Source: Altererythrobacter aquiaggeris (lineage in GTDB: Bacteria; Pseudomonadota; Alphaproteobacteria; Sphingomonadales; Sphingomonadaceae). From it: a stretch of DNA of 64,000 nucleotides. The position numbers and the translations under genes were made by a program. Where the stretch lies: contig NZ_JBANRL010000001.1 of assembly GCF_037154015.1 (NCBI RefSeq), forward strand, positions 434,001 to 498,000. The letters are read 5' to 3'. The notes under the pieces were generated by a model. That model did no database searches and was not told the origin of the DNA. It saw only the letters and a list, made by a program, of their open reading frames with translations. Every line of letters begins with the position of its first letter. The first letter of the stretch is position 1. This document shows, in pieces, positions 50,970-61,657 of this stretch.

Positions 50970-53900
50970 TGGCCGATACGCCAATCGATACCGCGTACGA
51001 AGGTGACCCGGACGTAAGCGGCGACGACGCCCGCCCAACCGTCTGGCCGCGCCGGATTTTCAGGATTGTGTTGTTCACGTTCTTGGGCCTGATTGCTCTG
51101 GCGGGTATTATTCTGGTCGGGCTGAATACCGATCCTGGCCGCAATATCATCGCAAATCAGATCGAAGCACTGGAATTCGAAAACGGCATGGAGATCGGCA
51201 TCGAGAGGATCGATGGTTCGATCTACGGCGATATGACAATCCGCGGGCTGACCCTATCCGATCCCAAGGGTGTATTTCTGAGCGCGCCTGCAGTTGTGGT
51301 TGACTGGCGCCCGTTTGCATTTGCGCGCAGGCACATCGATATCCGCTCGCTCACGGCCAAGACAGTGACGCTGGGCCGTTTGCCCGAATTTCGCGAAACC
51401 CCGCCCAGCGAAGACCCGCTTTTGCCCGATTATGATATCGATATTGACGCGCTGGAAATCGATCGTTTCATCGCTGAGGCCCCCGTTTCCGGCGAGCGAC
51501 GCATCGCGAAACTGGCGGGCAAGTTGCACATCGCCGATGGCCGCGCGCAAGCCCGCTTCAACGGCGCTACGCTGGCCGGCGAAGGCCGCGCCGGCGGGGA
51601 CCGGATCGCATTGAAGCTGGATGCGGTGCCCGAAGCCAACAGGCTGGGGCTTGATGTCGACATCAACGCACCGGGTGACGGCGTGATTGCCGCGCTTGCC
51701 GGACTGACGGAACCGCTGCAGGTCAAGCTGTCGGGCAAGGGTGACTGGGCCAGGTGGAACGGCAAACTGAACGCTGCGCTGGCAGGCAAAAGCCTCGCCG
51801 ATCTGAACCTGACGGCCAGAAATGGCACATTCAATCTTAAAGGCCCCGCGAGCCTCGCGCGCTTTGCCCCGCCAGCAACCGCGGATCTGCTGGGCAACAC
51901 GACCGATCTGGATGTTACCGCAACCTTCGAGGAGCGTGCGGCCAATGTCGCAGGGCGCGTATCAAGTGATGCCTTCAACCTGACAACCAACGGGCTGATC
52001 GATCTGTCAGATAACAGCTTCGACAATTTCAAGGCTGCGTTCGTGCTGCTGAAACCATCCGCGCTTGCGCCAAACCTGCGCGGTAACGGGCTGCGCGCGA
52101 TGGTCACGCTGGATGGACCCTTCACCAAGCCGCGGGCGATCTACGATATCAATGCCGCGCGCATAGTGATGAACGATATGGGCGTCGAAAACCTGCGCGC
52201 CAGAGGCGATGTGCAGGTCGATACGGCGCGGCTGATCATTCCGGTTTCGGCCACTGCTGCGCGCATCACCGGGCTTGATACTGTGGCCGGAGGCACGCTC
52301 ACCAATATCCGGCTGGACGGCGACATTGCCATTGATGGCACGCGGTTTCTTTCCGATAATATGCGGATGCGGTCGGACCGCATCGATGCGAAACTGATCC
52401 TGCTCGCCGACACGGCGACGGGTCTTTATACCGGCGCAATTGACGGGAAGATCGATAATTACCGGGTCGAAAGCGTCGGCGTTTTCAACATCGAAACCGA
52501 TATCGACCTGCAATCCGAAGCTAGCGGCGGGTTTGCTCTGGCGGGCAAGGTGCGCGCCCGTTCAACCAGCCTGACCAATGAAAACCTGCGAACGTATCTT
52601 GGCGGCAATCTGACCGCTTCCAGTGACGTGCGATATGGCAGCGACGGTGTGGCCCGGTTTGCCAATGTGCGGATGAATTCGCCCTTGCTGCGGATTACCG
52701 ATGGACGCGGCAGTTACTCGCAATCCGGCCAGATCGATCTTGTCGCTAGCGCAGTTTCGCAGCAATACGGCCCTGTCGGCGTGACTTTGACAGGCACGAT
52801 TTCCAATCCGCGCGCCACTATCAGAGCGGCCAACCCCGGCCTTGGTATCGGCCTTGCCGGACTGACCGCCGAAATTCGCGGCGACAACGGCAATTACCGC
52901 ATCGATGCAAGCGGGCAGACCGATTACGGGGCGTTTACGGCGGATGTGACGGTCGCCACCGCACGCGGCCCGCTTTCGCTTACGATCAACCGGGCGGATT
53001 TTGCCGGTATCGGTCTTTCGGGACAGGTCCGCCAGAGCCCCGCCGGCCCGTTCATCGGCCAGCTTGATGCCAACGGACGCGGTCTGGGCGGCATTGTCCG
53101 GTTGGGGGCAACCGGGAAATACCAGTCCGCCGTGGTCAATCTTCGCGCGAACGACACGGTCCTGCCGGGCCCTGCAAACCTGCGGATCGGGTCGGCCATC
53201 GTCGATGCGACGATCGTGATGTATGACCGGCCAGAAATCGTCGCAGACGTCCAGTTGGCCAACACCGATTACGGTTCGCTCAACATCAATGCGATGCGTG
53301 CGCTGATCGATTACCGCGACGGGCGCGGCAAGGCTAAACTTCTCGCCGAAGGCACCAGCGGCGTGCCGTTCCGCATATCGGGCAATGCCGATCTGCAACC
53401 GGAATTGTGGCGCGCATCGCTGCAGGGCAAGGTGCGCGGTATCGCGTTCAGGACAACCTCACCTGCCCGGATCATCCCGGGCAAGGGAACATATGAACTG
53501 CTGCCCACGCGGATCGATTTCGGTCAGGGTAACATGCGCGTCGCGGGGAATTACGGTCAGGGTATCAAACTGCAGAGCCGGCTTGACGATATGGATCTGG
53601 CTATCCTCAACGCATTTTCACCCGGTCTCGGCATCGGGGGCAAGGCCACCGGAAGCCTCGATTTTGCGCAGGCCAATGCCGGCGCGTTCCCCACCGCGGA
53701 CGCCCGGATGACGATCACCGGCTTTTCGCGGACCACCGCGGTTTCGGTCAGCCAGCCGGTCAATGTCAATTTCGTGGGACAGCTGCAGCGCAATGGCGGT
53801 GCGGCGCGCGCGGTGATCAGACGGCGCGGCACCGTTATCGGGCGCATGAATGCTGCGCTGACCCCGCTTCCGCCCGGCAGCGGGCCGTGGACCACGCGGC

Positions 53901-55219
53901 TTCTGGAGGCTCCGCTTGGCGGCGGCATCCGCTATAACGGACCAGCCGACACCTTGTTCTCGCTCGCTGGCCAGCCCGATCAACGCCTGTCGGGCGCACT
54001 GGGCGTGGCAGCCGACTTCAGCGGCCGCGTATCGCAGCCTTCGTTGTCGGGTATCGTGCGGGCCAACAACCTGACTTACGAAAACCAGACTTATGGCACG
54101 CGGCTGACAAACATGGCGCTACGCGGCAGTTTTACCGGCGACCGGCTGGAGATCGAACAATTGGAAGCGGTTGCCGGTGACGGCAAGGTTTCCGCAACCG
54201 GCTATATCAGTCTGGCTGCCGATAGCGGTTATCCGATGGATGTGCAGCTGAAGCTGGACAATGCCCGCCTGGCGAAAAGCGATGCGATCGGGGCCACGGC
54301 CACGGGCAACCTAGCTTTCACCAAACAGGCGGGTCAGATCGCCTCTCTGTCGGGCCGGATATTGCTGCCCGAAACCCGTTACGAAGTGATCCGGCAGGGT
54401 TCTGCCGCTGTGCCCGAACTTTCCGGCGTACGCTTCAAACCGCCGCGCGGAAGGCCGCGTGTTACGGGTGATGAGCCTGCCTCGCTATCTGCCGGGCTGC
54501 TGGGTCAGGTGCGGCTGGACATAAATCTGGTCGCGCCGGAAAAGCTGTATGTCTCGGGCATGGGCCTCGAAAGCGAATGGAGCACCGATATCCAGTTGAC
54601 CGGCACCAGCGCCGAACCGCGGATGTCCGGTAGTGTCAATCTGATCCGCGGTACGCTGGGCTTTGCCGGCAAATCGTTCGTCCTGACCGAAGGGCGCGTC
54701 GGCTTCACGGGCGGCAGAGCGCTTGACCCCACAATCAGTCTGGTCGCAAGCGAAGAGGTCGAAGATGTGACCGTCAATGTGAATGTCAGCGGCCGCGCGT
54801 TCAACCCGCAGATCGTGTTTTCCAGCACGCCGGGATTGCCGCAGGACGAAATCATGTCGCGCATCCTGTTCGGCAGTTCGGTCGGCAATCTGTCCGCAAT
54901 CCAGGCGGTGCAGCTGGCCGCTTCGCTCAACTCGCTACGCGGAACGGGCGGCGGTCTGAACCCGCTGGGCAAACTGAGATCGGCGACCGGTTTTGACCGG
55001 CTGCGCATTGTCGGCCCCGATGATACCACCGGGCAGGGCACCTCGCTGGCCGCGGGCAAATATCTCACCGACGATATTTATCTCGAGGTCATTACCGATG
55101 CGCGCGGCTTCACCGCGACCCAGCTGGAAATCAGCCTGACCCCGGCGCTATCGGTGCTCAGTCAGGCGGGCGGCGCTGTCGGGACCAATGTGAACGTGCG
55201 TTACAAGAAGAATTACTGA
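50969..55219 (+). CDS. tamB: TamB-like translocation and assembly module protein
   Basis: 1416 aa. N-terminal inner-membrane anchor (about residues 30-50, RIVLFTFLGLIALAGIILVG), then a long repetitive beta-rich body, the taco-shaped shell of AsmA/TamB-type proteins. The C-terminal DUF490 domain begins about residue 1100 (RGTLGFAGKSFVLTEGRVGF, RILFGSSVGNLSAIQAVQL). It spans the periplasm with TamA at the outer membrane and is also linked to lipid transport in other species. ATG overlaps the tamA stop. Confidence 0.93.
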   Translation: MADTPIDTAYEGDPDVSGDDARPTVWPRRIFRIVLFTFLGLIALAGIILVGLNTDPGRNIIANQIEALEFENGMEIGIERIDGSIYGDMTIRGLTLSDPKGVFLSAPAVVVDWRPFAFARRHIDIRSLTAKTVTLGRLPEFRETPPSEDPLLPDYDIDIDALEIDRFIAEAPVSGERRIAKLAGKLHIADGRAQARFNGATLAGEGRAGGDRIALKLDAVPEANRLGLDVDINAPGDGVIAALAGLTEPLQVKLSGKGDWARWNGKLNAALAGKSLADLNLTARNGTFNLKGPASLARFAPPATADLLGNTTDLDVTATFEERAANVAGRVSSDAFNLTTNGLIDLSDNSFDNFKAAFVLLKPSALAPNLRGNGLRAMVTLDGPFTKPRAIYDINAARIVMNDMGVENLRARGDVQVDTARLIIPVSATAARITGLDTVAGGTLTNIRLDGDIAIDGTRFLSDNMRMRSDRIDAKLILLADTATGLYTGAIDGKIDNYRVESVGVFNIETDIDLQSEASGGFALAGKVRARSTSLTNENLRTYLGGNLTASSDVRYGSDGVARFANVRMNSPLLRITDGRGSYSQSGQIDLVASAVSQQYGPVGVTLTGTISNPRATIRAANPGLGIGLAGLTAEIRGDNGNYRIDASGQTDYGAFTADVTVATARGPLSLTINRADFAGIGLSGQVRQSPAGPFIGQLDANGRGLGGIVRLGATGKYQSAVVNLRANDTVLPGPANLRIGSAIVDATIVMYDRPEIVADVQLANTDYGSLNINAMRALIDYRDGRGKAKLLAEGTSGVPFRISGNADLQPELWRASLQGKVRGIAFRTTSPARIIPGKGTYELLPTRIDFGQGNMRVAGNYGQGIKLQSRLDDMDLAILNAFSPGLGIGGKATGSLDFAQANAGAFPTADARMTITGFSRTTAVSVSQPVNVNFVGQLQRNGGAARAVIRRRGTVIGRMNAALTPLPPGSGPWTTRLLEAPLGGGIRYNGPADTLFSLAGQPDQRLSGALGVAADFSGRVSQPSLSGIVRANNLTYENQTYGTRLTNMALRGSFTGDRLEIEQLEAVAGDGKVSATGYISLAADSGYPMDVQLKLDNARLAKSDAIGATATGNLAFTKQAGQIASLSGRILLPETRYEVIRQGSAAVPELSGVRFKPPRGRPRVTGDEPASLSAGLLGQVRLDINLVAPEKLYVSGMGLESEWSTDIQLTGTSAEPRMSGSVNLIRGTLGFAGKSFVLTEGRVGFTGGRALDPTISLVASEEVEDVTVNVNVSGRAFNPQIVFSSTPGLPQDEIMSRILFGSSVGNLSAIQAVQLAASLNSLRGTGGGLNPLGKLRSATGFDRLRIVGPDDTTGQGTSLAAGKYLTDDIYLEVITDARGFTATQLEISLTPALSVLSQAGGAVGTNVNVRYKKNY

Positions 55220-55380
55220 TGCGCGTGATCGTGGTTCTGGTCATTCTGGCGCTGGCATTGATCGCGGCGGCGGTAATGCGGAGCGAACGCGAGAGCGACT
55301 TCAATTACCGGTTTGAAAGGGCAGAGCAGCGTATCAAGGATCTGGCCCGCGACATTGATGAGGATCTGGAGAAAAAATAA
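55219..55380 (+). CDS. 53-aa single-pass membrane protein coupled to tamB
   Basis: ATG 55219 overlaps the tamB stop (TGATG), so it is translationally coupled to that gene. One hydrophobic helix (MRVIVVLVILALALIAAAVM) with a charged helical tail (RAEQRIKDLARDIDEDLEKK) in the cytoplasm or periplasm. Too short for most gene finders. Its tight link makes it a potential accessory subunit of the TAM complex; no family recognised. Confidence 0.6.
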   Translation: MRVIVVLVILALALIAAAVMRSERESDFNYRFERAEQRIKDLARDIDEDLEKK

Positions 55381-55456
55381 CGCGGATGCAGCGCGGCGTT
55401 TTTTCGCTGGCCCGCCTCCGAAATCCGCCGCTATTTCTGGCCGAACCGTGCCGTCC

Positions 55457-55486
55457 AGGGTTACACTAGTTACACCCTGTAACCCT
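55457..55486. repeat. Inverted repeat AGGGTTACA / TGTAACCCT
   Basis: Perfect 9-bp arms with a 12-bp spacer in the 241-bp gap between the tamB-linked gene and the Rhs relic. No T run follows, so an operator or attenuator is as likely as a terminator. Confidence 0.6.
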
Positions 55487-55621
55487 GCCCGATCTGTGAT
55501 TAAGTGATTCTATTTCAGATGTTTAAGGCGCAAATCACACGGGGTGACACTTCACGCGGTGGCGCGCAAAACACCCCGGACCACGCCAAACCGACAATAT
55601 CAAAGAACCGCTGGCAGCATA

Positions 55622-55875
55622 TCAACACAGGCGGATGTAGGAAAATGCTGAGACCAGCGGCATCCAAATACGGGCGTTGTTATAATACATCCCGGTTTCG
55701 CCAAGCCATGCCTGGCCGGTATGTTGGAACCGGCCCTGATTGCTATTGCCGGGAATGCCGTATTCGTCATAGGTGTTGATCACGGCCGAGGTGCCGGCCA
55801 TGTCAGTGCTCAAGACGATCGAGCCGCGCGGATCGGCATCGAGATAACGCGGATTGCCCGGGGTTAGGAGCCCGC
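55622..55875 (-). pseudogene. Rhs-family repeat fragment
   Basis: Encodes the typical Rhs core-end pattern: RYLDADPRGSIVLSTDMAGT, NTYDEYGIPG, then GRFQHTGQAWLGETGMYY. After NNARIW the match fails (the normal continuation is a glycine-rich YxPxLGRF segment) and the frame ends soon after. No Rhs N-terminus or toxin remains, so it is a relic. Its 5' end runs into the hybrid-kinase 3' end. It indicates loss of a contact-dependent toxin-type gene here. Confidence 0.8.
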
Positions 55876-55907
55876 CCGCACGCCGCACAATTGCGGTCAA
55901 CGCCGGA

Positions 55908-58790
55908 TCAGGCTGCCTGCAGCAAATCCTCGGCCAGCCGGGCGTATTCGGACTGTCCGGCACCGGTTTTTATCGCGCGTTCCAACTGGCCGGCCATTTC
56001 GCCAAGCCCGCCTTCGCCGAACATACCCGCCGTTCCCGCCAGCTTGTGCACCGTCCGGGCGATATCCTGCAGCTGATCGGCAGACATTTTGCCGGGACCA
56101 ACCAACAGCCTGACCGCGGCAAGTGCTTCGCCGCGCCGCCCAAGCCATCTGGTTTGCAAGGTATCGCCGCTGCTTTCGCAGCCATTATCCTGCGCGCGAT
56201 CAACACCCGCGTTTCGTTCTGCGGCGCTTGCATCCGCGGCAGCGGCCATCGGTAGCCAGCGTTGCAGCACCTGCACCAGCGAACCAAACACCAGCGGTTT
56301 GGCCAGATGGGCCTGCATCCCGCTTTCGAGCGCCGCCTTGATATCTTCCTCATAAGCATTCGCGGTAAGCGCGACGATGGGTAATTCTTCGGCGGTAAAG
56401 CCAGCGGCGCGGAGCGATCTGGTTGCTTCATAGCCATCACATTCGGGCATCTGGACATCCATCAGAACCAGCTGGAACGGCTGGCCGCGATCATGCGCCG
56501 CCAACGCGGCAGCAACAGCCTGTTTGCCGTCCGCCGCAATTTCGACGGTCTGGCCGCAGCGTTCGAGCATGGCGGTCGCCAGAATGCGGTTGATATCGTG
56601 ATCTTCCGCCAGCAGGATGCGCGAAGGTGCGGGCATCGTCTGCGGGCCGTCCGGCAGCTTTGGTTCGGGCGAAGGCCCCGCGCCAGGTGTGACCGCCGCA
56701 GGGACAACCAGAGGTATCCGCAGTTCGAACCGTGAGCCCGACGGCCCGGGGCTGGCAGCTTCCAGCGTGCCGCCCAGAAGTTCGGCGAGCTGGCGGCTGA
56801 TGGCCAGCCCCAGACCCGTCCCGCCAAACCGGCGCGAGGTGGTTTTGTCCGCCTGCTCGAACTGGCCGAAAATTGCCGCGATGCGCGCCGGATCAATCCC
56901 GATGCCGGTATCCTCGATCGCTATCGCCAGCGTCCCGCCGTCGGCGCCGGCCTGCAGCGTAACCGATCCGTGGCCGGTAAATTTCACCGCATTGCCCAGC
57001 AGATTGTGAATGATCTGCCGCAGGCGAAGGCCATCGGTTACCACCATGGGCGGGAGCGATGGCCCCGGCTGCCAGACCAGCTCGACACCTTTCTGTGCGG
57101 CATTTGCCGTATGCAGTTTCAGGCACCCTGACAGCAAATGGCAGAGATTGACCGGTTCTTCGGACACGACGATCCGCCCGGCCTCGATCTTCGAAATATC
57201 GAGAATGTCGTTGAGCAGCCGCATCATGCTTTTGCCCGACTCCTCGATCAGTTCGACGTGGCGCCGGGCCTCGACCGGCAAATCGCTTTTGAGCAGCAAA
57301 TCCGCAAAGCCCAGCACGCCGTTCATCGGGGTTCTGATTTCATGGCTCATGTTGGCCAGAAATTCGGACTTTGCATGGGCGGCATTTTCGGCGTGACGCC
57401 GCGCGCGAACCAGTTTGTGCTCCAGATCGACGCGCTGCGTAACATCGCGGCACGAAACGATAATTCCGCCCGAATCCTCATCGTTTGCGTTGTCTGCGGT
57501 GATCAGCCTGCAGTTCGCCTCGATATAACAGGGCTTGCCATCCTTGCCGTCGATAAACCGGCGGTAAGTAAATCGTTCGGTTTCGCTGGTGCCGTTGACC
57601 AGCCGGCGCTGTGCCTGTTCAACGCGCTCTCTGGCGTCAGGATGGACCCGGTCGGATGGCCGTTTGCCCACGAAGGTAGATGGCTTTTCCGCCAGCACCT
57701 CGCGCACCGAGGGGGAGGCGTACACACACAGGCCGGTGCTGTCGTAACTCATGACCGCATCGCTGACATTGTTTGCCAGCAACGCCAGTTGCGCCTCGCG
57801 CAGCCGCAACCGCTCTGTCGCGGACCGCCGCCCGTCAACAGCTGCGGCAATCGGCAGTCCCATGACAAACCCTGTCGCCAGAAACACCTGCAGCACGATC
57901 AGTCCCACACCGATCGTATTTGAGGCGAGCATGATCGGGCCGTGACCCTGCCAGGTGAAGATGGTGGAAGTGACCGCGACTTGTAACAGCGCGATCGCAG
58001 TCCCCAGCACGCCCAGCCGGAAGGCGGCAAATGCAATGCCGGGAAGCACGATAAACAGCAGCGGATAATCGCTTTGAATGAACACCGCCGAAGTCAGGAT
58101 GAAGCCGCCCGCGATGATCCCGGTCCATTCGGCAGGGTGGCGCACGGTCACGCGTGTCCGGCCCGTGAGGGTGTCGAACATGATAAGCAGGATGGGCGTG
58201 ATCAGGATCATCCCCAACGCATCGGCAATATACCAGTCGGCCCAGGCACTCGCGAAATCGCCTCCAGCCGATGCAAGCGAAATCGCCGCGATGGTGGCCG
58301 ATATTGCGGGGGCGATGATGCCCGCAGAAAATACCAGCTGCGCCAGATCTTCCATGCGTTCCATCTTTGGCTTGCGGCAGCCAAGTTTGCGCAGGAAATA
58401 GCTTGCGGCGATGACTTCCATCATATTGGCAATCGAAAAACCGATCGTCGCGGCTTCGATGGAACGGGTTGCGGCGTTGGCCGACAGGCTACCCAGGAAA
58501 ATGGCGAGATAAACCGGCGCAGCGCGTTTTGGCCGCAAATGCAGCAACAGCGCCAGTGCGATCGCATTGGGCATCCACACAGCGGCAAACACGCCGTCCC
58601 CGCGCGTCAACATGATGCTGCCATAAGCGAGCAGCGCATAGGCCAGCGTGGCCAGACACATTGCCATCGCCAGTCTGCGGCCCCCCAGATCGAGCCGCCC
58701 CTTCTTCCGGCCGAACTTGCTTCCCATCCGCCCGCCAAGGCTGGTCATGATTAATTCGGCATCCGGTTTCAACCGCGTCATAAAGCTCAT
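55908..58790 (-). CDS. Hybrid histidine kinase: MASE1-PAS-HisKA-HATPase-REC-Hpt
   Basis: 960 aa. An integral-membrane MASE1 sensor (about residues 40-320, eight or more helices, FAAVWMPNAIALALLLHL) is followed by a PAS domain (~335-455), HisKA with H483 (ANMSHEIRTPMNGV), HATPase (IHNLLGNAVKF, GTGLGLAIS), a receiver with D778 (LVLMDVQMPECDGY) and a C-terminal Hpt with H915 (ARTVHKLAGTAGMFG). A complete phosphorelay in one chain; the final response regulator is unknown. RBS GGGGGAAGCG before ATG 58790. Divergent from the TonB-like gene. Confidence 0.93.
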   Translation of the reverse strand: MSFMTRLKPDAELIMTSLGGRMGSKFGRKKGRLDLGGRRLAMAMCLATLAYALLAYGSIMLTRGDGVFAAVWMPNAIALALLLHLRPKRAAPVYLAIFLGSLSANAATRSIEAATIGFSIANMMEVIAASYFLRKLGCRKPKMERMEDLAQLVFSAGIIAPAISATIAAISLASAGGDFASAWADWYIADALGMILITPILLIMFDTLTGRTRVTVRHPAEWTGIIAGGFILTSAVFIQSDYPLLFIVLPGIAFAAFRLGVLGTAIALLQVAVTSTIFTWQGHGPIMLASNTIGVGLIVLQVFLATGFVMGLPIAAAVDGRRSATERLRLREAQLALLANNVSDAVMSYDSTGLCVYASPSVREVLAEKPSTFVGKRPSDRVHPDARERVEQAQRRLVNGTSETERFTYRRFIDGKDGKPCYIEANCRLITADNANDEDSGGIIVSCRDVTQRVDLEHKLVRARRHAENAAHAKSEFLANMSHEIRTPMNGVLGFADLLLKSDLPVEARRHVELIEESGKSMMRLLNDILDISKIEAGRIVVSEEPVNLCHLLSGCLKLHTANAAQKGVELVWQPGPSLPPMVVTDGLRLRQIIHNLLGNAVKFTGHGSVTLQAGADGGTLAIAIEDTGIGIDPARIAAIFGQFEQADKTTSRRFGGTGLGLAISRQLAELLGGTLEAASPGPSGSRFELRIPLVVPAAVTPGAGPSPEPKLPDGPQTMPAPSRILLAEDHDINRILATAMLERCGQTVEIAADGKQAVAAALAAHDRGQPFQLVLMDVQMPECDGYEATRSLRAAGFTAEELPIVALTANAYEEDIKAALESGMQAHLAKPLVFGSLVQVLQRWLPMAAAADASAAERNAGVDRAQDNGCESSGDTLQTRWLGRRGEALAAVRLLVGPGKMSADQLQDIARTVHKLAGTAGMFGEGGLGEMAGQLERAIKTGAGQSEYARLAEDLLQAA

Positions 58791-58852
58791 CGCTTCCCCC
58801 TCGAGTTTACATTATAGAGGGGCGAAACGCACTTCGGGCGGAGGACGACATT

Positions 58853-59629
<777 letters not shown>

Positions 59630-59705
59630 CCATTGATTTGTGCGATCACGCGGCCGGGTGGCTGATATGTGCCGGGCCGCAGATGCGAAACAACAGGTGT
59701 TTTGA

Positions 59706-60794
59706 ATGGGTTTGATAGTTCCGGTGATTTTATGCGGTGGCAGCGGCACGCGTTTGTGGCCGCTCAGCCGCAAGCATCGCCCCAAACCGTTTCTGCCATT
59801 ATCGGGCGACCGCACGCTGTTTCAGCAAACACTGGCCCGTGTGGCCGACCGGGCGATCTTTGCTGCGCCCGTGATTGTTGCCGGACCCGCGCACGTCGGA
59901 CAGATCGAGGCACAGATTGCCGGAGTTGCCGGAGATGCCGGAGATGCCGGAGATGCAGGCGATGCAGGTGATGCAGATGATACCGGCGCAGTCATTATCG
60001 TCGAGCCACTGGCGCGCAACACCGCTCCGGCGATTGCGCTTGCGGCAGCGCGGCTGCCGGCGGGGGCTGTGATGCTGGTTTGCCCCAGCGATCACCATGT
60101 CGGCGATACGGCGGCATTTCTGGCTGCCGCCCGGTCCGCTGCTGCACTGGCGCGGGAAAACCATCTGGTATCCTTCGGCATTGCGGCGACGTCGCCCGAA
60201 ACCGGTTATGGCTACATCCGTCAGGGCGAGGCGATTGCGGGCGGGTTCAAGATCGCCAGTTTCGTCGAAAAACCGGACAAGGCGCGCGCAGGACAATTTC
60301 TGGCGGAGGGCAACTATTGCTGGAACGGGGGGATTTTTGCATTCCGCGCAGGCGATTTTCTGGCCGAACTTGCACGCCATCGGCCAGCCATGCACGGCGC
60401 GGTCCTTCGCGCGGTCGACGGCGGGAGTGCCGACGGTATGAAATTTCACCCCGAAGCTGCTGCGTTTGCCGCAATCGAGGGCGAATCGGTCGATTACGCA
60501 GTCATGGAAAACACCGGCCGCGCGGCCATGGTGCCCGCCGATATGGGCTGGTCCGATATCGGCAACTGGCAGGCATTGCAGGAAGCGATGTTGGGCGACG
60601 GCGCAGGCAATATCGCCGGCCCGAATGCCGATCTGATCGATTGCCGCAATGTGATGATCCGCAGCGACGGGCCGCGCGTATCGGCCATCGGGCTGGAGGG
60701 CATCGTGATCGTGGTGGACGGCGATGAAGTGCTGGTGACAACGCATGAAGGCGCGCAGTTGGTCGGTAAATTGCCGGGTGCGGCCGAACAATGA
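59706..60794 (+). CDS. manC: Mannose-1-phosphate guanylyltransferase
   Basis: 362 aa. Makes GDP-mannose from GTP and mannose-1-phosphate for exopolysaccharide or glycan synthesis. Signature GGSGTRLWPLSRKHRPKPFL at residues 11-30, FVEKPDKARAGQFL near 190, and DMGWSDIGNWQAL near 280. A short in-frame repeat (59922-59984) inserts a Gly-Asp-Ala tract about residues 73-93. No C-terminal isomerase domain; that activity is supplied by the next gene, whose ATG overlaps this stop. Confidence 0.92.
   Translation: MGLIVPVILCGGSGTRLWPLSRKHRPKPFLPLSGDRTLFQQTLARVADRAIFAAPVIVAGPAHVGQIEAQIAGVAGDAGDAGDAGDAGDADDTGAVIIVEPLARNTAPAIALAAARLPAGAVMLVCPSDHHVGDTAAFLAAARSAAALARENHLVSFGIAATSPETGYGYIRQGEAIAGGFKIASFVEKPDKARAGQFLAEGNYCWNGGIFAFRAGDFLAELARHRPAMHGAVLRAVDGGSADGMKFHPEAAAFAAIEGESVDYAVMENTGRAAMVPADMGWSDIGNWQALQEAMLGDGAGNIAGPNADLIDCRNVMIRSDGPRVSAIGLEGIVIVVDGDEVLVTTHEGAQLVGKLPGAAEQ
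59922..59984. repeat. Seven 9-bp tandem repeats inside the guanylyltransferase gene
   Basis: Units ggagatgcc, with small changes (ggagttgcc, ggcgatgca, ggtgatgca, gatgatacc). The unit length is a multiple of three, so copy-number change adds or removes Gly-Asp-Ala without frameshift. It codes for residues around 73-93 in a loop. Confidence 0.85.
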
Positions 60795-61657
60795 GCGATT
60801 CGTTCGCCCTGAACACGCGGACGGTGGAAAAGGTCTGGGGCCGTGATGTGCTGCCCGCGCCGTTTACCGCACCCGCCGATCAGCGCATTGGCGAGATATG
60901 GTTCGAACCGCCGGAAGATTTCGATCAATTGCTGATTAAATATCTTTTCACCAGCCAGAAACTTTCGGTGCAGGTCCACCCTGACGATGATCAGGCGCAG
61001 GCCGCAGGCCTTGGCCGCAATGGCAAGGAAGAATGCTGGCTGGTGCTGGCCGCCGATGTGGATGCGATGCTGGGGATCGGTTTCAGCAAACCGCTGCCGG
61101 CAGATGCAATGCGCCGCGCCGCGCTGGATGGTTCGATTGAACAACTGCTCGCATGGCATCCGGTCAGCGCGGGCGATTTCTTCCATATCCCGGCCAACAC
61201 CGTCCATGCCATCGGCCCCGGTGTCAGTCTGGTGGAGGTCCAGCAAAACAGTGACATAACCTACCGGCTGTATGATTACGGCCGCCCGCGCGAATTGCAT
61301 CTGGACGCGGGAATAGCTGTCGCTCTGGGCGAGCCCTATCCGGATCAATTGCGAAGGGCGGTTGGCCACGCAGGCTCGGTCAATCTGGTCGATGGTCCGC
61401 ATTTCCGGCTCGACCGGATAGACGGCCCCGTCAGCAGCGCCATCGCCGATGAGTATCCGGGAAGATTGCTGGTCTTGCCGCTGGATGGGCCCGTAATGGT
61501 CGGTGACTGCACACTGGAAGCCGGCGAATGCGCGGTGACAGCGTCAATTGGCGATGTGCATATCCCCGCAGGCACGCGCTGCCTGCTTACACGGCCCGTT
61601 ATTCAGGACCGGGGAAAATCTGCGCCGACCACCCGGGCCAGATCAGCTTTCGAATAA
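60791..61657 (+). CDS. manA: Mannose-6-phosphate isomerase, class I-like
   Basis: 288 aa. Interconverts fructose-6-phosphate and mannose-6-phosphate, feeding the preceding enzyme. Zinc-binding and substrate segments: LSVQVHPDDDQAQAAG near residue 57, GKEECWLVLAAD, and FFHIPANTVHAIGPG around 133, with QQNSDITYRLYDYGR. Start overlaps the previous stop by 4 bp, end overlaps the convergent response-regulator gene by 55 bp. A stand-alone short type of ManA. Confidence 0.92.
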   Translation: MSDSFALNTRTVEKVWGRDVLPAPFTAPADQRIGEIWFEPPEDFDQLLIKYLFTSQKLSVQVHPDDDQAQAAGLGRNGKEECWLVLAADVDAMLGIGFSKPLPADAMRRAALDGSIEQLLAWHPVSAGDFFHIPANTVHAIGPGVSLVEVQQNSDITYRLYDYGRPRELHLDAGIAVALGEPYPDQLRRAVGHAGSVNLVDGPHFRLDRIDGPVSSAIADEYPGRLLVLPLDGPVMVGDCTLEAGECAVTASIGDVHIPAGTRCLLTRPVIQDRGKSAPTTRARSAFE

